A stretch of DNA of 64,000 bases from Cupriavidus pauculus (GCF_008801835.1 NZ_VZOW01000022.1:24350-88349), one strand, 5' to 3'; positions 43,364 through 52,809 are shown, numbered from the stretch's first letter. The notes: generated from the letters alone by a model not told the origin. Numbers and translations are program-made.

Positions 43364-43567
43364 TTACACCGGCGAAATGTTCGCGGCTTGCAGACCCTTC
43401 GGGCCGTTCTTGACTTCGAACTGCACGCGCTGATTTTCTTGCAGCGACTTGAAGCCCTCAACGCGAACTTCCGAGAAGTGCGCGAACAGGTCATCACCGC
43501 CGGCGTCCGGCTTGATAAAGCCAAAGCCCTTGGCGTCGTTGAACCACTTTACGATACCGGTTTGCAT
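43364..43567 (-). CDS. CspA-family cold-shock protein (right flank copy)
   Basis: The 67-residue protein MQTGIVKWFNDAKGFGFIKPDAGGDDLFAHFSEVR has RNP1 and RNP2 intact. GGAAAGCAATACC precedes the ATG at 43567. It is about 70% similar by eye to the left copy and points toward the origin from the other side. Long pyrimidine-rich leader upstream on its strand. Confidence 0.95.
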   Translation of the reverse strand: MQTGIVKWFNDAKGFGFIKPDAGGDDLFAHFSEVRVEGFKSLQENQRVQFEVKNGPKGLQAANISPV

Positions 43568-43889
43568 GGTATTGCTTTCCAAATAAAAGAAAAAAGAAAC
43601 CGATGGTGCATTCACCACCGTACTGCCAACTCAAGGAAAGGACACCATGGACAACCGAAGTACCAAGACGGTGGCTAACGAATGAACTGTTGCCTCGTCG
43701 CTTGAATCTGGCGGAGATTTATACGGGGGAATGCGATCCGAGTCAAGGCAGGGAATTCCCCCAACGTGGACTGGTCTGCGCATATCGCCTGTGGGATGAT
43801 CCCGCCTTCTTACGAAATGTCGGTGGGAGCGCAGCGGCATCCACTTGTCAGAAGACCGCCCGCACCGCCAACCACTGGAGACTCCAGCC
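43568..43889. promoter_or_regulatory. Divergent region csp / NCS2 permease
   Basis: The 322-bp gap carries both promoters. The palindrome CTGGAG-A-CTCCAG (43875-43887) overlaps the ribosome binding site of the permease gene and might act as an operator or a translation-blocking hairpin. No gene was recognised. Confidence 0.45.
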
Positions 43890-45263
43890 ATGACTTTGCC
43901 CGATCCGGCTCAACGCCCTGACGGCCCATCCGCGTCCGCCCGCGTGCACCCGGGCGCCAACCAAAACTTCGTCGAGCGGGTGTTCCGCTTGCGCGAGCAC
44001 GACACCAATGTGCGCACGGAAATTCTTGCCGGCGTCACGACTTTCCTGACGATGGCCTACATCATCTTCGTCAATCCCAGCATCCTCGGCGATGCGGGTG
44101 TGCCGAAGGATGCCGTGTTCGTGGCCACCTGCCTGGCTGCCGCAATCGGCACGCTGATCATGGGCTTCTACGCGAACTATCCGATCGCCATGGCGCCCGG
44201 CATGGGGCTGAACGCCTACTTTGCCTATACCGTGGTCAAGGGAATGGGCCTGCCGTGGCAAGCCGCGCTGGGCGCGGTCTTCATCTCCGGCTGCCTGTTC
44301 CTGCTGGTCACGCTGTTCCGCGTGCGTGAAGCGATCGTCAAGGGCATTCCACAGGCGATTCGCGGCGCCATCACTGCGGGCATTGGACTGTTTCTGGCGA
44401 TCATCGCATTGCACAGCGCCGGCATCATCGCGGGCAATCCGGTCACGCTGGTCACCATCGGAGACCTGCACCAGCCGCCCGCGGTGCTCGCCATCATCGG
44501 ATTTTTCGCGATTGTCGCGCTGGACCGCCTCAAGGTGAAAGGCGCAATCCTGATCGGCATCCTGCTTACGACGATCCTGAGTTTCGTCTTCGCGGGCAAT
44601 CAGTTCCACGGCGTCGTGTCGATGCCGCCCTCGATCTCCCCCACATTATTTAAGCTCGATATCTCGGCGGCGCTATCCATCGGCATCGTCAACGTGGTGC
44701 TGGTGTTCTTTCTTGTCGAACTGTTCGATGCCACGGGCACGCTGATGGGCGTGGCCAACCGCGCCGGGCTGCTCAAGGCCGGCAAGATGGATCGCCTGAA
44801 CAAGGCGCTGATGGCCGACAGCACGGCCATCATGGCCGGGTCGCTGCTGGGCACATCGTCCACCACCGCCTATATCGAAAGCGCATCGGGTGTGCAGGCC
44901 GGCGGCCGCACCGGCCTGACCGCCGTGACGGTCGCCGTGCTGTTCCTGGCCTGCCTGTTCATTGCGCCGCTGGCGGGAACGGTGCCGGCCTACGCCACGG
45001 CGCCGGCCTTGCTGTACGTGTCCTGCCTGATGCTGCGCGAACTGGTGGATATCGACTGGAATGACGTGACCGAAGTGGTGCCCGCGGTGCTGACCGCGCT
45101 GGGCATGCCGTTCACGTATTCGGTGGCCAACGGCGTGGCCTTCGGTTTCATTTCCTACGCGCTGCTGAAATTGCTGACGGGACGCGCGCGCGAAGTGCCG
45201 CTCATGGCGTGGATCATCGCGGTGGTGTTCCTGTTCAAGTTCTATTACCTGCCCGGTCACTGA
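43890..45263 (+). CDS. NCS2-family purine permease (guanine/hypoxanthine/adenine type)
   Basis: The 457-residue inner-membrane protein has ~13 segments with the AzgA/PbuG-type signatures ILAGVTTFLTMAYIIFVNPSIL, ATCLAAAIGTLIMGFYANYPIAMAPGMGLNAYFAY, FDATGTLMGVANRAGLL and SLLGTSSTTAYIESASGVQAGGRTGLT. These mark a proton-driven purine base importer. GGAG lies upstream of the ATG at 43890. Monocistronic, with its own terminator 55 bp after the stop. No purine riboswitch was recognised upstream. Confidence 0.92.
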   Translation: MTLPDPAQRPDGPSASARVHPGANQNFVERVFRLREHDTNVRTEILAGVTTFLTMAYIIFVNPSILGDAGVPKDAVFVATCLAAAIGTLIMGFYANYPIAMAPGMGLNAYFAYTVVKGMGLPWQAALGAVFISGCLFLLVTLFRVREAIVKGIPQAIRGAITAGIGLFLAIIALHSAGIIAGNPVTLVTIGDLHQPPAVLAIIGFFAIVALDRLKVKGAILIGILLTTILSFVFAGNQFHGVVSMPPSISPTLFKLDISAALSIGIVNVVLVFFLVELFDATGTLMGVANRAGLLKAGKMDRLNKALMADSTAIMAGSLLGTSSTTAYIESASGVQAGGRTGLTAVTVAVLFLACLFIAPLAGTVPAYATAPALLYVSCLMLRELVDIDWNDVTEVVPAVLTALGMPFTYSVANGVAFGFISYALLKLLTGRAREVPLMAWIIAVVFLFKFYYLPGH

Positions 45264-45317
45264 GTGGTCGGCGGGGCGCGGCGCCGGTCGCTGACGAATC
45301 CGCTTCATGAAACAACC

Positions 45318-45347
45318 AGGGACGGCGTGGCATACCGTCCCTTTTTT
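45318..45347 (+). terminator. Terminator of the NCS2 permease gene
   Basis: AGGGACGG (45318-45325) pairs with CCGTCCCT (45335-45342) around a 9-nt loop, followed by a T6 run. Confidence 0.88.
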
Positions 45348-45415
45348 CATGGGCCGGGCCGCTTCAAACATTCAAAATGAAAACGATGCCATTCGTCGCC
45401 GGCGCCGATCTCGTG

Positions 45416-45475
45416 CGTACCCGTTTCTGCGTATGAAACGCGACGACGAGAATCCAAGGCGTACCCGTTTCTGCG
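45416..45475 (+). other. Pair of dispersed iterons (exact consensus)
   Basis: CGTACCCGTTTCTGCG occurs exactly at 45416-45431 and 45460-45475, 44 bp (four helical turns) apart, in non-coding DNA 2.4 kb right of the origin field and behind the permease terminator. Confidence 0.85.
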
Positions 45476-45523
45476 CAAAATGTAAGTACTCATTAACCTA
45501 GCGCTCCGGTCCCTGGGCGCTTT

Positions 45524-45553
45524 CCAAGTCTCATACAAAAGTATGAGACTTGG
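45524..45553. repeat. Perfect 13-bp inverted repeat with AAAA loop
   Basis: CCAAGTCTCATAC-AAAA-GTATGAGACTTGG, perfect over 13 bp, with no T-tract on either side, so it is not an ordinary terminator. It lies 49 bp right of the iteron pair. A second, weaker hairpin AGGGCGC-N6-GCGCCCT follows at 45624-45643. Confidence 0.75.
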
Positions 45554-45908
45554 CTGAAAGCGAACATTCCGGGCTGGACAAAAGGGGTGAAATGCACTGA
45601 ACTACAGGCGTGGCAAAATTTTGAGGGCGCGCACTAGCGCCCTTTGTTGACTCCGGGATAGCAGGGCGTTGCGCCGCTTCGACAACGCGCCGATCGACGG
45701 CCAGACCAGCCCGCGGAACGCAAAGGCGACGACAGAAGGCGACCCGCCAAAGAACAGACCGTCCTGCGCAAGGGCGGCTTCGCCACCACAAAACACAGAG
45801 CGCACGGAACGCACGTGCGCCGGACAATACAGCTCGAATCCAAAAGCAGAGACAGTGGTAATAGCGAACGTGTAGTGCCGGGGGATGTTGTTCAACGGGG
45901 AACAGATC
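45554..45908. other. Intergenic before the 153-aa gene
   Basis: This 355-bp region holds the weaker hairpin at 45624-45643 and the upstream region of the gene at 45909. No convincing coding region was found on either strand. Confidence 0.4.
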
Positions 45909-46370
45909 ATGACCGCAGGAGAAATCCGGCGTCCCGCCATCGGGCCCATCACAGAATCCGCCAATCAGTCGGGACATCGCGTCTTGGCCGCTTTGGGAGA
46001 AGCTGCCGCAGCCGTCGCGATGCACGACGCGCAAGACGATTACGCCGTGACCGACGTAGTCAACGTGCTGGCCGAAGACACGGAAGTGTCGCCCCGCACG
46101 CGCGCCGCGGTGGAACGGCTGCTGCAACGCCATCGGCTGCAGGCCGAAGAACTGACGCGTCAGCGTGCGCTGTTGCAGGAATGGATCATCAGCCAGCTTA
46201 CCTACAAGGCGCTCTACTACCAGTATTCCGGACAGAAGCCCGAGGCACCGAGCGTCGAGCTGATGCGCGAAAAAGACATGGTGCGTCGGCGCATCCGCGA
46301 CGAGCTCTACGGCAGCCGCGAAGCACTTGCGGTGGTTGAACAACCGTCTCGCAGTCTGTCCAGATCGTGA
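45909..46370 (+). CDS. Hypothetical helical protein, 153 residues
   Basis: The predominantly alpha-helical protein reads VLAALGEAAAAVAMHDAQDDYAVTDVVNVLAEDTEVSPRTRAAVERLLQRHRLQAEELTRQRALLQEWIISQLTYKALYY. The heptad-like 80-115 segment suggests a coiled coil. The ATG at 45909 follows GGGGAACAGATC; another in-frame ATG is at 45885. It is 128 bp before the sigma-54 activator gene on the same strand and may be co-expressed. Family not recognised. Confidence 0.55.
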   Translation: MTAGEIRRPAIGPITESANQSGHRVLAALGEAAAAVAMHDAQDDYAVTDVVNVLAEDTEVSPRTRAAVERLLQRHRLQAEELTRQRALLQEWIISQLTYKALYYQYSGQKPEAPSVELMREKDMVRRRIRDELYGSREALAVVEQPSRSLSRS

Positions 46371-46498
46371 TCCACCAGACGTTGCGCGCGGGTCGGACCG
46401 CGCAGACAGCGGAACCCGAGCGGGCCCGGTGGCCCGCATCCGCATGTGCGGAGCCGGGCGCCGTTACCAACAAGAAGCCCAACGTCAGGGAGAACGTC

Positions 46499-47875
46499 AT
46501 GGACCGATTGTGCAAGGCGCCCGCACGCTCCGCACAAATCGTGCTCGTGTCGCGCTATGAGGATTTTGGATTCAACGCCAGCCAGTTTGGATCGGGATGG
46601 GAGATCCGCCGCGTGCAACAGGTGCGAGACCTGGAACGCGTGGTGCGCGGCAGCGCCCCGATGGCCGGCATTCTCGACCTGCAGACGCCATACGGCGAGG
46701 CCGAACTGAATCAGCTAGAGCAGGGCCTGCAGCATCTGCATGTGATGTGGGTGGCGATCACGTCGACGGCGATGCTCGAGGACGACCGCGTGCGCCGCCT
46801 GATCCGCGACTACTGCGTCGACTACGTGCGCACGCCGTTCTCGTTCGACGAACTGCTCTATACGCTCAAGCACGCGCATGGCATGGCAAGTCTGCACGGC
46901 GCGCGCCTGCCCGAGGCGCCCACCGCGCGCGGACCGATGATCGGCGAATGTGCGCTGATGCGCGCCATGTTCCGCTCGCTGGCCAAGGTCGCGCACAACG
47001 AGGCGCCCGTCTTTATCTCGGGCGAATCGGGCACCGGCAAGGAACTCGCGGCGCAGGCCATCCACGAGGCGTCGAGCCGCCGCAAGGGTCCGTTCGTGGC
47101 GATCAACTGCGGCGCCATTCCATCGCACCTGGTGCAGTCGGAACTGTTCGGTTACGAGAAAGGCGCGTTCACCGGCGCCAACCAGCGCAAGATCGGCTGG
47201 ATCGAACAGGCGCAGGGCGGCACGCTGTTTCTCGATGAAATCGGCGACCTGCCGCTCGAAAGCCAGGTGGCGCTGTTGCGCTTCCTGCAGCAGGGCACCA
47301 TCACGCGGCTGGGCGGTCATCAATCCATTCCGCTGGACCTGCGCATCATCTCGGCGACGCACGTGGACCTGATCGCGGCGCAGGGCGATGGGCGTTTTCG
47401 TCCCGACCTGTTTCACCGGCTCTGTGTGCTCACGCTGGCGATCCCGCCGCTGCGCGAGCGCGGCGAGGACATCCTGCTGCTGGCCAACGCCGTGCTGACC
47501 GAGCACGGCCACGAGGCGCACCGGCGCATCCGCGGATTCTCGGCGTGCGCGACGCAGGCGATGATGCAATACACGTGGCCGGGCAACGTGCGCAAGTTGA
47601 TCAATCGCGTGCGGCGCGCCATCGTGATGACTGACAACCGCAAGATCACGGCCGAAGATCTCCAGTTGCATGGTGGCGTGGAAGTCCCGCGCAAGACGCT
47701 CGATGCAATCCGTGAAGAAGCGGAGCGCGAGGCGATTCGCACGGTGATGGCCAGTCATGGCTTCCATGTGGTGCCGGCCGCGCGCGAATTGAACGTGTCG
47801 CGCGTGACGCTGTACCGGTTGATGCACAAGCACAATATCCGCGTCGATCTGCAACCGGGCGCGCCCGCCGAATAG
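46499..47875 (+). CDS. VpsR-like sigma-54-type (AAA+) transcriptional activator
   Basis: The 458-residue protein has an N-terminal VpsR-type receiver-like domain (1-125; GILDLQTPYGEAE), a central AAA+ domain with Walker A GESGTGKE, GYEKGAFTGANQ (sigma-54 contact loop intact) and Walker B TLFLDEIGDL, and a C-terminal Fis HTH (VVPAARELNVSRVTLYRLMHKH). GGGAGAACGTC precedes the ATG at 46499. VpsR-type proteins control polysaccharide genes, so the EPS locus at 1-23 kb is a candidate target (inference). Confidence 0.9.
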   Translation: MDRLCKAPARSAQIVLVSRYEDFGFNASQFGSGWEIRRVQQVRDLERVVRGSAPMAGILDLQTPYGEAELNQLEQGLQHLHVMWVAITSTAMLEDDRVRRLIRDYCVDYVRTPFSFDELLYTLKHAHGMASLHGARLPEAPTARGPMIGECALMRAMFRSLAKVAHNEAPVFISGESGTGKELAAQAIHEASSRRKGPFVAINCGAIPSHLVQSELFGYEKGAFTGANQRKIGWIEQAQGGTLFLDEIGDLPLESQVALLRFLQQGTITRLGGHQSIPLDLRIISATHVDLIAAQGDGRFRPDLFHRLCVLTLAIPPLRERGEDILLLANAVLTEHGHEAHRRIRGFSACATQAMMQYTWPGNVRKLINRVRRAIVMTDNRKITAEDLQLHGGVEVPRKTLDAIREEAEREAIRTVMASHGFHVVPAARELNVSRVTLYRLMHKHNIRVDLQPGAPAE

Positions 47876-48219
47876 GTTGCGGCGGCGTTGCGGTCGCGTG
47901 CGGGAAGGGTTTGTTTTGTAGCGGCCACGCCACGCATGCGCCCGGCGCAAGCCTGGCGGAAATCATGGGCCTCGATCAATGCGGCGCGGGGCCGGAATCA
48001 ATGCGGCTCTCCGGGCGCAGTGTTGTGACGTCGATGGTGGCGACGCGCGCACCTCTCGCCCATGATCGGCTGGCATAAGGGCTGGCATGGAGCGCCAAGG
48101 GAGACCCGGCGACGTCCGCTCGCCGGATCCCCTTTGTCCCGTCGCCCGGACAGCGGCGGCAGGCTAGCGCGGCTTGGCCCGCGCAAGAAACCAGGAAACC
48201 AGAAAACCCTGGCCGGGCT
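47876..48219. other. Intergenic, 344 bp
   Basis: Gap between the convergent activator gene and the small exported protein gene. No gene or strong hairpin was recognised. Confidence 0.4.
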
Positions 48220-48561
48220 TCAGGTCATGCCCACCTTGCCGCGCCTGCCGCGTGGCGTCGCGTTGTCCTCCTGCGGGAAATGTCCGGGCGTCAGATCGCG
48301 CGGATCGGACACACCGTCGCGTGCCTGCCGCCGTTCGGCCGGCGTCGGCGCAATCGGCGACTCGCTCTTGTCCGGACTGAACTGCAGATCGCCCCAGGCC
48401 CAGCCGAAGGCGCGCACATAGCTATCGTTGCTGACCGCGGCGTGGCTGTTGGGATTGGCCGCGTCGGGGCGGTCGAAATATGCGTAGTTGCCGGCCAGTG
48501 CCGGCGCGGCCGCGGTGGAGAGCACGGCCAGTGCGATGGCGGTGACGACTCTGGCGTACAT
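48220..48561 (-). CDS. Small exported protein of unknown function
   Basis: The 113-residue protein has a signal peptide (MYARVVTAIALAVLSTAAAPALA|GNYAYFDRPD). The mature part is hydrophilic and contains FGWAWGDLQFSPDKSESPIAPTPAERRQARDG and a basic tail. GGGAGGGAG precedes the ATG at 48561. Periplasmic or secreted location inferred. Family not recognised. Confidence 0.65.
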   Translation of the reverse strand: MYARVVTAIALAVLSTAAAPALAGNYAYFDRPDAANPNSHAAVSNDSYVRAFGWAWGDLQFSPDKSESPIAPTPAERRQARDGVSDPRDLTPGHFPQEDNATPRGRRGKVGMT

Positions 48562-48711
48562 GGGTGGCTCCCTCCCTTGCTGGAAAAAGGTGCCCGCCGG
48601 GGGACGGAGCACGTAAACCGGTTTAGGTGCGCGCCCGCGAAAAAGCAACGTGCGCGTGCCCGAAACCCTTGCCAACCCGCAAATAAAGTGCGCCCGGGAT
48701 GCCTCGGCCGC

Positions 48712-48918
48712 TCAGCAGCCGGGATGACCGTTGCGCTGCCGGCTGGCCGACGCCATGAAGCCGCAGTTGGCCGTTGCGTAATACGTTGCGACAGGGCGTA
48801 CGGGCTGCCGCGGAAACGGCAACAGCGGCGGCGAGAGCAAGTCCCTCACGGTGGAGGCGCGGCCCGCAAGTCGATGGGCGCGTCGGCGTGCCGTCATTCG
48901 CGCTGGTGGATGGCGCAT
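48712..48918 (-). CDS. Possible small protein, 68 residues
   Basis: The frame is Arg-rich at the start and ends VATYYATANCGFMASASRQRNGHPGC. GGAG lies 11 bp before the ATG at 48918. Coding status is uncertain; the ordered C-terminal segment with two Cys is the only protein-like part. Confidence 0.3.
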   Translation of the reverse strand: MRHPPARMTARRRAHRLAGRASTVRDLLSPPLLPFPRQPVRPVATYYATANCGFMASASRQRNGHPGC

Positions 48919-49556
48919 GGCGTGTCTACTCCTGCGTGCAGTGCTTCTTGTTTTGTGGACTCGTGTTTCTCCCGCACGGATATAGAGCGACAAGCGTGCC
49001 AATCGACCGCAAACGGTTGTTTTACAAGGGATGCGGGCAAGTGTCGCGAGCCGGTTTGCGCGCAATGGGCCGACGGCGGCCGCAATCGGTTACGCCGCTG
49101 TAACGGCAAGCGGACGGCAGGGCGCGCGATGTGGCAAGCCGTGCCACCCCGGTCGCGCGATCTGTCTGACTGATACCGCAGCATCGCGGGCCCAGGGTGG
49201 GAGCGGGGCCGACTATTCGCGCCCTAATGCAAACAGAGGTGTCTGTTTTGCGAAGCTTGCGGCGTGTCGGGGTGCCAAAACGATGTCGGCGTCCCAGGCC
49301 TGTCCCGATGCCGGCTCACTGGTGCATCTGGTTGCACGCCTGAAACCCGCTGACGTTCGCAGAAACGGGTACGCATACCTATGTCGGACTTCCTGCCGAC
49401 AAGACAGATGGGCGAGGCGCTGGGCATCACGCGGATCGCCGTGGCGGCGCGGTCCCGTTCCGAACGAATGGCGCGCGCCTCGCGCATTACGCTCGTTACG
49501 ACAGCTACGATCGCCGCGTGACCGGCGCGCCGACGTGTCTTCTGTCCCGCCCGAGG
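48919..49556. other. Intergenic with one dispersed iteron
   Basis: About 640 bp without a convincing gene. An exact reverse iteron (CGCAGAAACGGGTACG) is at 49358-49373. Confidence 0.5.
49358..49373 (-). other. Dispersed iteron (exact consensus)
   Basis: Exact reverse complement of CGTACCCGTTTCTGCG in a gene-free stretch 6.3 kb right of the origin field. Confidence 0.8.
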
Positions 49557-49754
49557 CTAGGGCCGTGCGGCGCCCTGGCTGGCCGAAGCGCCCGACGTCG
49601 GCGGTGCGGTCATCTGGCTCGAAATCGGCTTGGGGCCTGGGCCGGGCTGCTGGTTGCGCTCGCAACCGGCGATGGCCAGCAGGCATGTCATCGCGCTCAG
49701 CGTGAAGAGCGCGGACCATGCGGCGTTGCGCCGCGCGGGCAAGGTGACGATCAC
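49557..49754 (-). CDS. Small lipoprotein
   Basis: The 65-residue protein has a type II signal with lipobox LLAIAGC (Cys at residue 31) and a short Pro/Gly/Ser-rich mature part (ERNQQPGPGPKPISSQM). AGGAGGC lies just before the ATG. Likely outer-membrane anchored; function unknown. Confidence 0.7.
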   Translation of the reverse strand: MIVTLPARRNAAWSALFTLSAMTCLLAIAGCERNQQPGPGPKPISSQMTAPPTSGASASQGAARP

Positions 49755-49996
49755 GGTAGCCTCCTGTTTCCGGCCGTGCGCCGCGCCAGGGCGTCCGACC
49801 CGGCATGTGCGTGTCCGGCATGGGTGTGTGAATTCACTGTAGCAGGTTGCGTGTGCGGCGCTGGGCGCGGCGACCTATGATGGACAACACACATCAGACT
49901 CTGCCTGACAGACGCTGCGAAACACGGCAGCCACGCTTTTATCGTGACAGATGCGACACTTGCGTTCCACGCGAGCCACCATCCAGGACGAACGGC

Positions 49997-50992
49997 ATGC
50001 CCTCCGACCACGTGCACGAACCTTCCGATTCCACACCGCCGCGCCCGCAGCGCGGCCGCCTGCTGCCCGACCGGCATACCGGCACCCGCACCGTGCGCGT
50101 GGTGTCCGCCGCCGTGATGTCGTGGTTCGAGCATCGCGCCGCCAGCAAGGGCGCGGCCCTGTCGTTCTACATGCTGTTTTCGATGGCGCCGATCCTGGTG
50201 CTGGTGATCTCCATCGCCGGCCTGTTCTTCGGCGCCGAAGCGGCGCGCGGCGAGATCTTTGCCCAGCTCGAAGGGCTGGTCGGGACGCAGGGCGCGGCGG
50301 CGATCCAGGAAATCCTTGCCGCCACGCACCGCGCGGGCGGCAGCGGTATCGCGGCGATCATTGCCACCGGCATCCTGTTTGTCGGCGCCACGAGCGCCTT
50401 TGCCGAACTCAAGGGCAGCCTCGACGACATCTGGCAGGCGCCGCCGCCGGCGGGCGCGGGCTGGAAAAAACTACTGCGCGCGCGGCTGCTGTCGTTCAGC
50501 ATCGTGCTGGCGCTGGCCTTCATGCTGCTGGTGTCGCTGATCGTCAACGCCGCGCTGGCGGTGATCAACCGCTTCTGGGGCCAGCTTTGGGCCGCCTCGT
50601 GGTTCGCGCCGATCGCGGACGTCATCTCCACGCTGTTCTCGTTCGCGGTCGTGACCGCGCTCTTCGCGGTGATTTTCAAGATGCTGCCGAACGCACGCAT
50701 CGCCTGGCGCGACGTCACGATGGGCGCGGTCATCACCGCGTTGCTGTTCGCCGTCGGCAAGCGCCTGATCGGCCTGTATCTGGGCAACAGCGCCGTGGCG
50801 TCGTCGTACGGCGCGGCCGGTTCGGTCGTGGCGCTGATGCTGTGGGTGTATTACTCGGCGCAGATATTCTTCTTCGGCGCTGAGCTGACGCGCCAGTACG
50901 CGCTGCAATTCGGCAGCCTGCGCGGGCACGATCCCGCGCGCCAGAAAGCCGGCGATCTGGCGCATCCCCCGGCCGGGCCCGCGAACCGGTAA
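49997..50992 (+). CDS. YihY/BrkB-family inner-membrane protein
   Basis: The 331-residue protein has six membrane segments and the family motifs KGAALSFYMLFSMAPILVLVISIAG, FVGATSAFAELKGSLDDIW and SYGAAGSVVALMLWVYYSAQIFFFGAELT. The C-terminal 30 residues are hydrophilic. AGGACGA precedes the ATG at 49997; the frame is open 50 codons further upstream. Transport or virulence-related roles have been proposed for the family without clear proof. Lies 128 bp upstream of prfC on the same strand. Confidence 0.85.
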   Translation: MPSDHVHEPSDSTPPRPQRGRLLPDRHTGTRTVRVVSAAVMSWFEHRAASKGAALSFYMLFSMAPILVLVISIAGLFFGAEAARGEIFAQLEGLVGTQGAAAIQEILAATHRAGGSGIAAIIATGILFVGATSAFAELKGSLDDIWQAPPPAGAGWKKLLRARLLSFSIVLALAFMLLVSLIVNAALAVINRFWGQLWAASWFAPIADVISTLFSFAVVTALFAVIFKMLPNARIAWRDVTMGAVITALLFAVGKRLIGLYLGNSAVASSYGAAGSVVALMLWVYYSAQIFFFGAELTRQYALQFGSLRGHDPARQKAGDLAHPPAGPANR

Positions 50993-51120
50993 AATAGCGC
51001 CCCATTCGATCCCGGGACGTTTCCCGGGCCGCTTCCGCTTCCCGGCCCTTTCGTTGCGCCGCCTCATCTGGCTGGCGCCGCCGCACTGCCCGGGCTTGCC
51101 ATTACCTGACTCCACAAGCC

Positions 51121-52713
51121 GTGAGTTCGCTCGTTTCCGAAATTGCGCGTCGGCGCACGTTTGCCATCATCTCCCACCCGGACGCGGGTAAGACCACGCT
51201 CACCGAAAAGCTGCTCTGGTTTGGCGGCGCCATCCAGGTGGCCGGCGAAGTGCGCGCCCGCAAGGCCGACCGTCACGCCACGTCCGACTGGATGGAACTG
51301 GAAAAGCAGCGCGGCATTTCCGTCACGTCGTCGGTGATGCAGTTCCCGTATCAGCCGCGCGCCGAGGCGCAGGAAAACATCGTCAACCTGCTCGACACGC
51401 CGGGGCACGAGGACTTTTCCGAAGACACGTACCGTACGCTCACGGCGGTCGATTCGGCCGTGATGGTGATCGACTCGGTCAATGGCGTGGAAGCGCAGAC
51501 CATCAAGCTGCTCAATGTCTGCCGTCTGCGCGACACGCCGATTCTCACGTTCATCAACAAGCTCGACCGCGAAGGCCGTTCGCCCATCGAGCTGCTCGAT
51601 GAAATCGAGGACGTGCTGAAGATCCAGTGCGCGCCGATGACCTGGCCGATCGGCATGGGCAAGGCGTTCCGCGGCGTGTATCACATGATCGACGATAAGG
51701 TGCAGTTGTTCGATCCGAAGGGCGAAAAGGGAACGTCCGCAATCCTGGACGGCCTGGACAACCCGGAGCTGGACCGCATTCTCGGCTCGCAGGCCGACGA
51801 ACTGCGCATGGAAATCGAACTGGTGCGTGGCGCGTCGCACACGTTCGACAAGCAAGCATTCCTGTCGGGCAAGCAGACGCCCGTGTACTTCGGCTCAGCC
51901 ATCAACAACTTCGGCGTGCAGTCGCTGCTCGATGCGCTGTGCGAGCTGTCGCCGCCGCCGCTGGCGCGCCGCACCGAATCGCGCACCGTGGAGCCGCAGG
52001 AGGCCAAGTTCACCGGATTCGTGTTCAAGATCCAGGCCAACATGGACCCGCGCCACCGCGACCGCATCGCGTTCGTGCGCGTCTGCTCGGGCCGTTTCGA
52101 CCGTGGCATGAAACTGCTGCACGTGGCGCAGGGCAAGACCGTGGCGATCAACAACGCCATCACCTTCATGGCGCAGGATCGCAACACGACCGAAGAGGCC
52201 TACGCGGGCGACATCATCGGCGTGCCCAACCACGGCACGATCCGGCTGGGCGATGTGTTCACCGAAGGCGAGCCGTTGCGCTTCACGGGCATTCCGTCGT
52301 TCGCGCCCGAGTTTTTCCGTCGCGCGCGCCTGAACAACCCGCTCAAGGTCAAGCAGTTGCAGAAGGGTTTGCAGCAGCTGGCCGAGGAAGGCGCCACGCA
52401 GATGTTCCGCCCGTTGATGTCCAACGACCTCGTGCTCGGTGCGGTGGGCATGCTGCAGTTCGATGTGGTGGCGCACCGGCTCGAACACGAGTACGGCGTC
52501 GACGCGATCTTCGAATCGCATGAATGCGCGACCGCGCGCTGGCTCAAGGGCGATCCGGCCGAGATCGACAAGCTGATCGACAAGAACGGCCACAACGTCG
52601 CGCTCGACGGCGCGGGCGATCATGTCTACCTGGCGCCCAGCATGGTGAATCTGCGCCTGACGCAGGAGCGTTTTCCGAATATCCGCTTCCTGGAAACGCG
52701 CGAGATCGTCTGA
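51121..52713 (+). CDS. prfC: Peptide chain release factor 3
   Basis: The 530-residue translational GTPase has G1 SHPDAGKTTLTEK, switch/G2 region RKADRHATSDWMELEKQRGISVTSS, G3 DTPGHEDFSEDTYR and G4 NKLDREGR. These are followed by the RF3-specific domains II and III (FFRRARLNNPLKVKQLQKGLQQLAEEGATQMF). It recycles RF1/RF2 after peptide release. The start is a GTG at 51121 with no strong Shine-Dalgarno. A terminator follows. Confidence 0.97.
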   Translation: MSSLVSEIARRRTFAIISHPDAGKTTLTEKLLWFGGAIQVAGEVRARKADRHATSDWMELEKQRGISVTSSVMQFPYQPRAEAQENIVNLLDTPGHEDFSEDTYRTLTAVDSAVMVIDSVNGVEAQTIKLLNVCRLRDTPILTFINKLDREGRSPIELLDEIEDVLKIQCAPMTWPIGMGKAFRGVYHMIDDKVQLFDPKGEKGTSAILDGLDNPELDRILGSQADELRMEIELVRGASHTFDKQAFLSGKQTPVYFGSAINNFGVQSLLDALCELSPPPLARRTESRTVEPQEAKFTGFVFKIQANMDPRHRDRIAFVRVCSGRFDRGMKLLHVAQGKTVAINNAITFMAQDRNTTEEAYAGDIIGVPNHGTIRLGDVFTEGEPLRFTGIPSFAPEFFRRARLNNPLKVKQLQKGLQQLAEEGATQMFRPLMSNDLVLGAVGMLQFDVVAHRLEHEYGVDAIFESHECATARWLKGDPAEIDKLIDKNGHNVALDGAGDHVYLAPSMVNLRLTQERFPNIRFLETREIV

Positions 52714-52755
52714 TCCGGTCCCGGCCGCAGCCGGAAACCGCATCGCCAAACGAAG

Positions 52756-52781
52756 CGGCCCGCAACAAGCGGGCCGTTTTT
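52756..52781 (+). terminator. Terminator of prfC
   Basis: CGGCCCGC (52756-52763) pairs with GCGGGCCG (52769-52776) around AACAA, followed by T5. It sits between convergent prfC and the TonB receptor gene. Confidence 0.88.
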
Positions 52782-52809
52782 CATGGTGCCGATGGCGCGT
52801 CGGGGGCGC

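Noticed and set aside
45602..45964. 120-residue minus-strand frame
   Set aside because: No ribosome binding site, overlaps the start of the plus-strand gene at 45909 and spans a hairpin.
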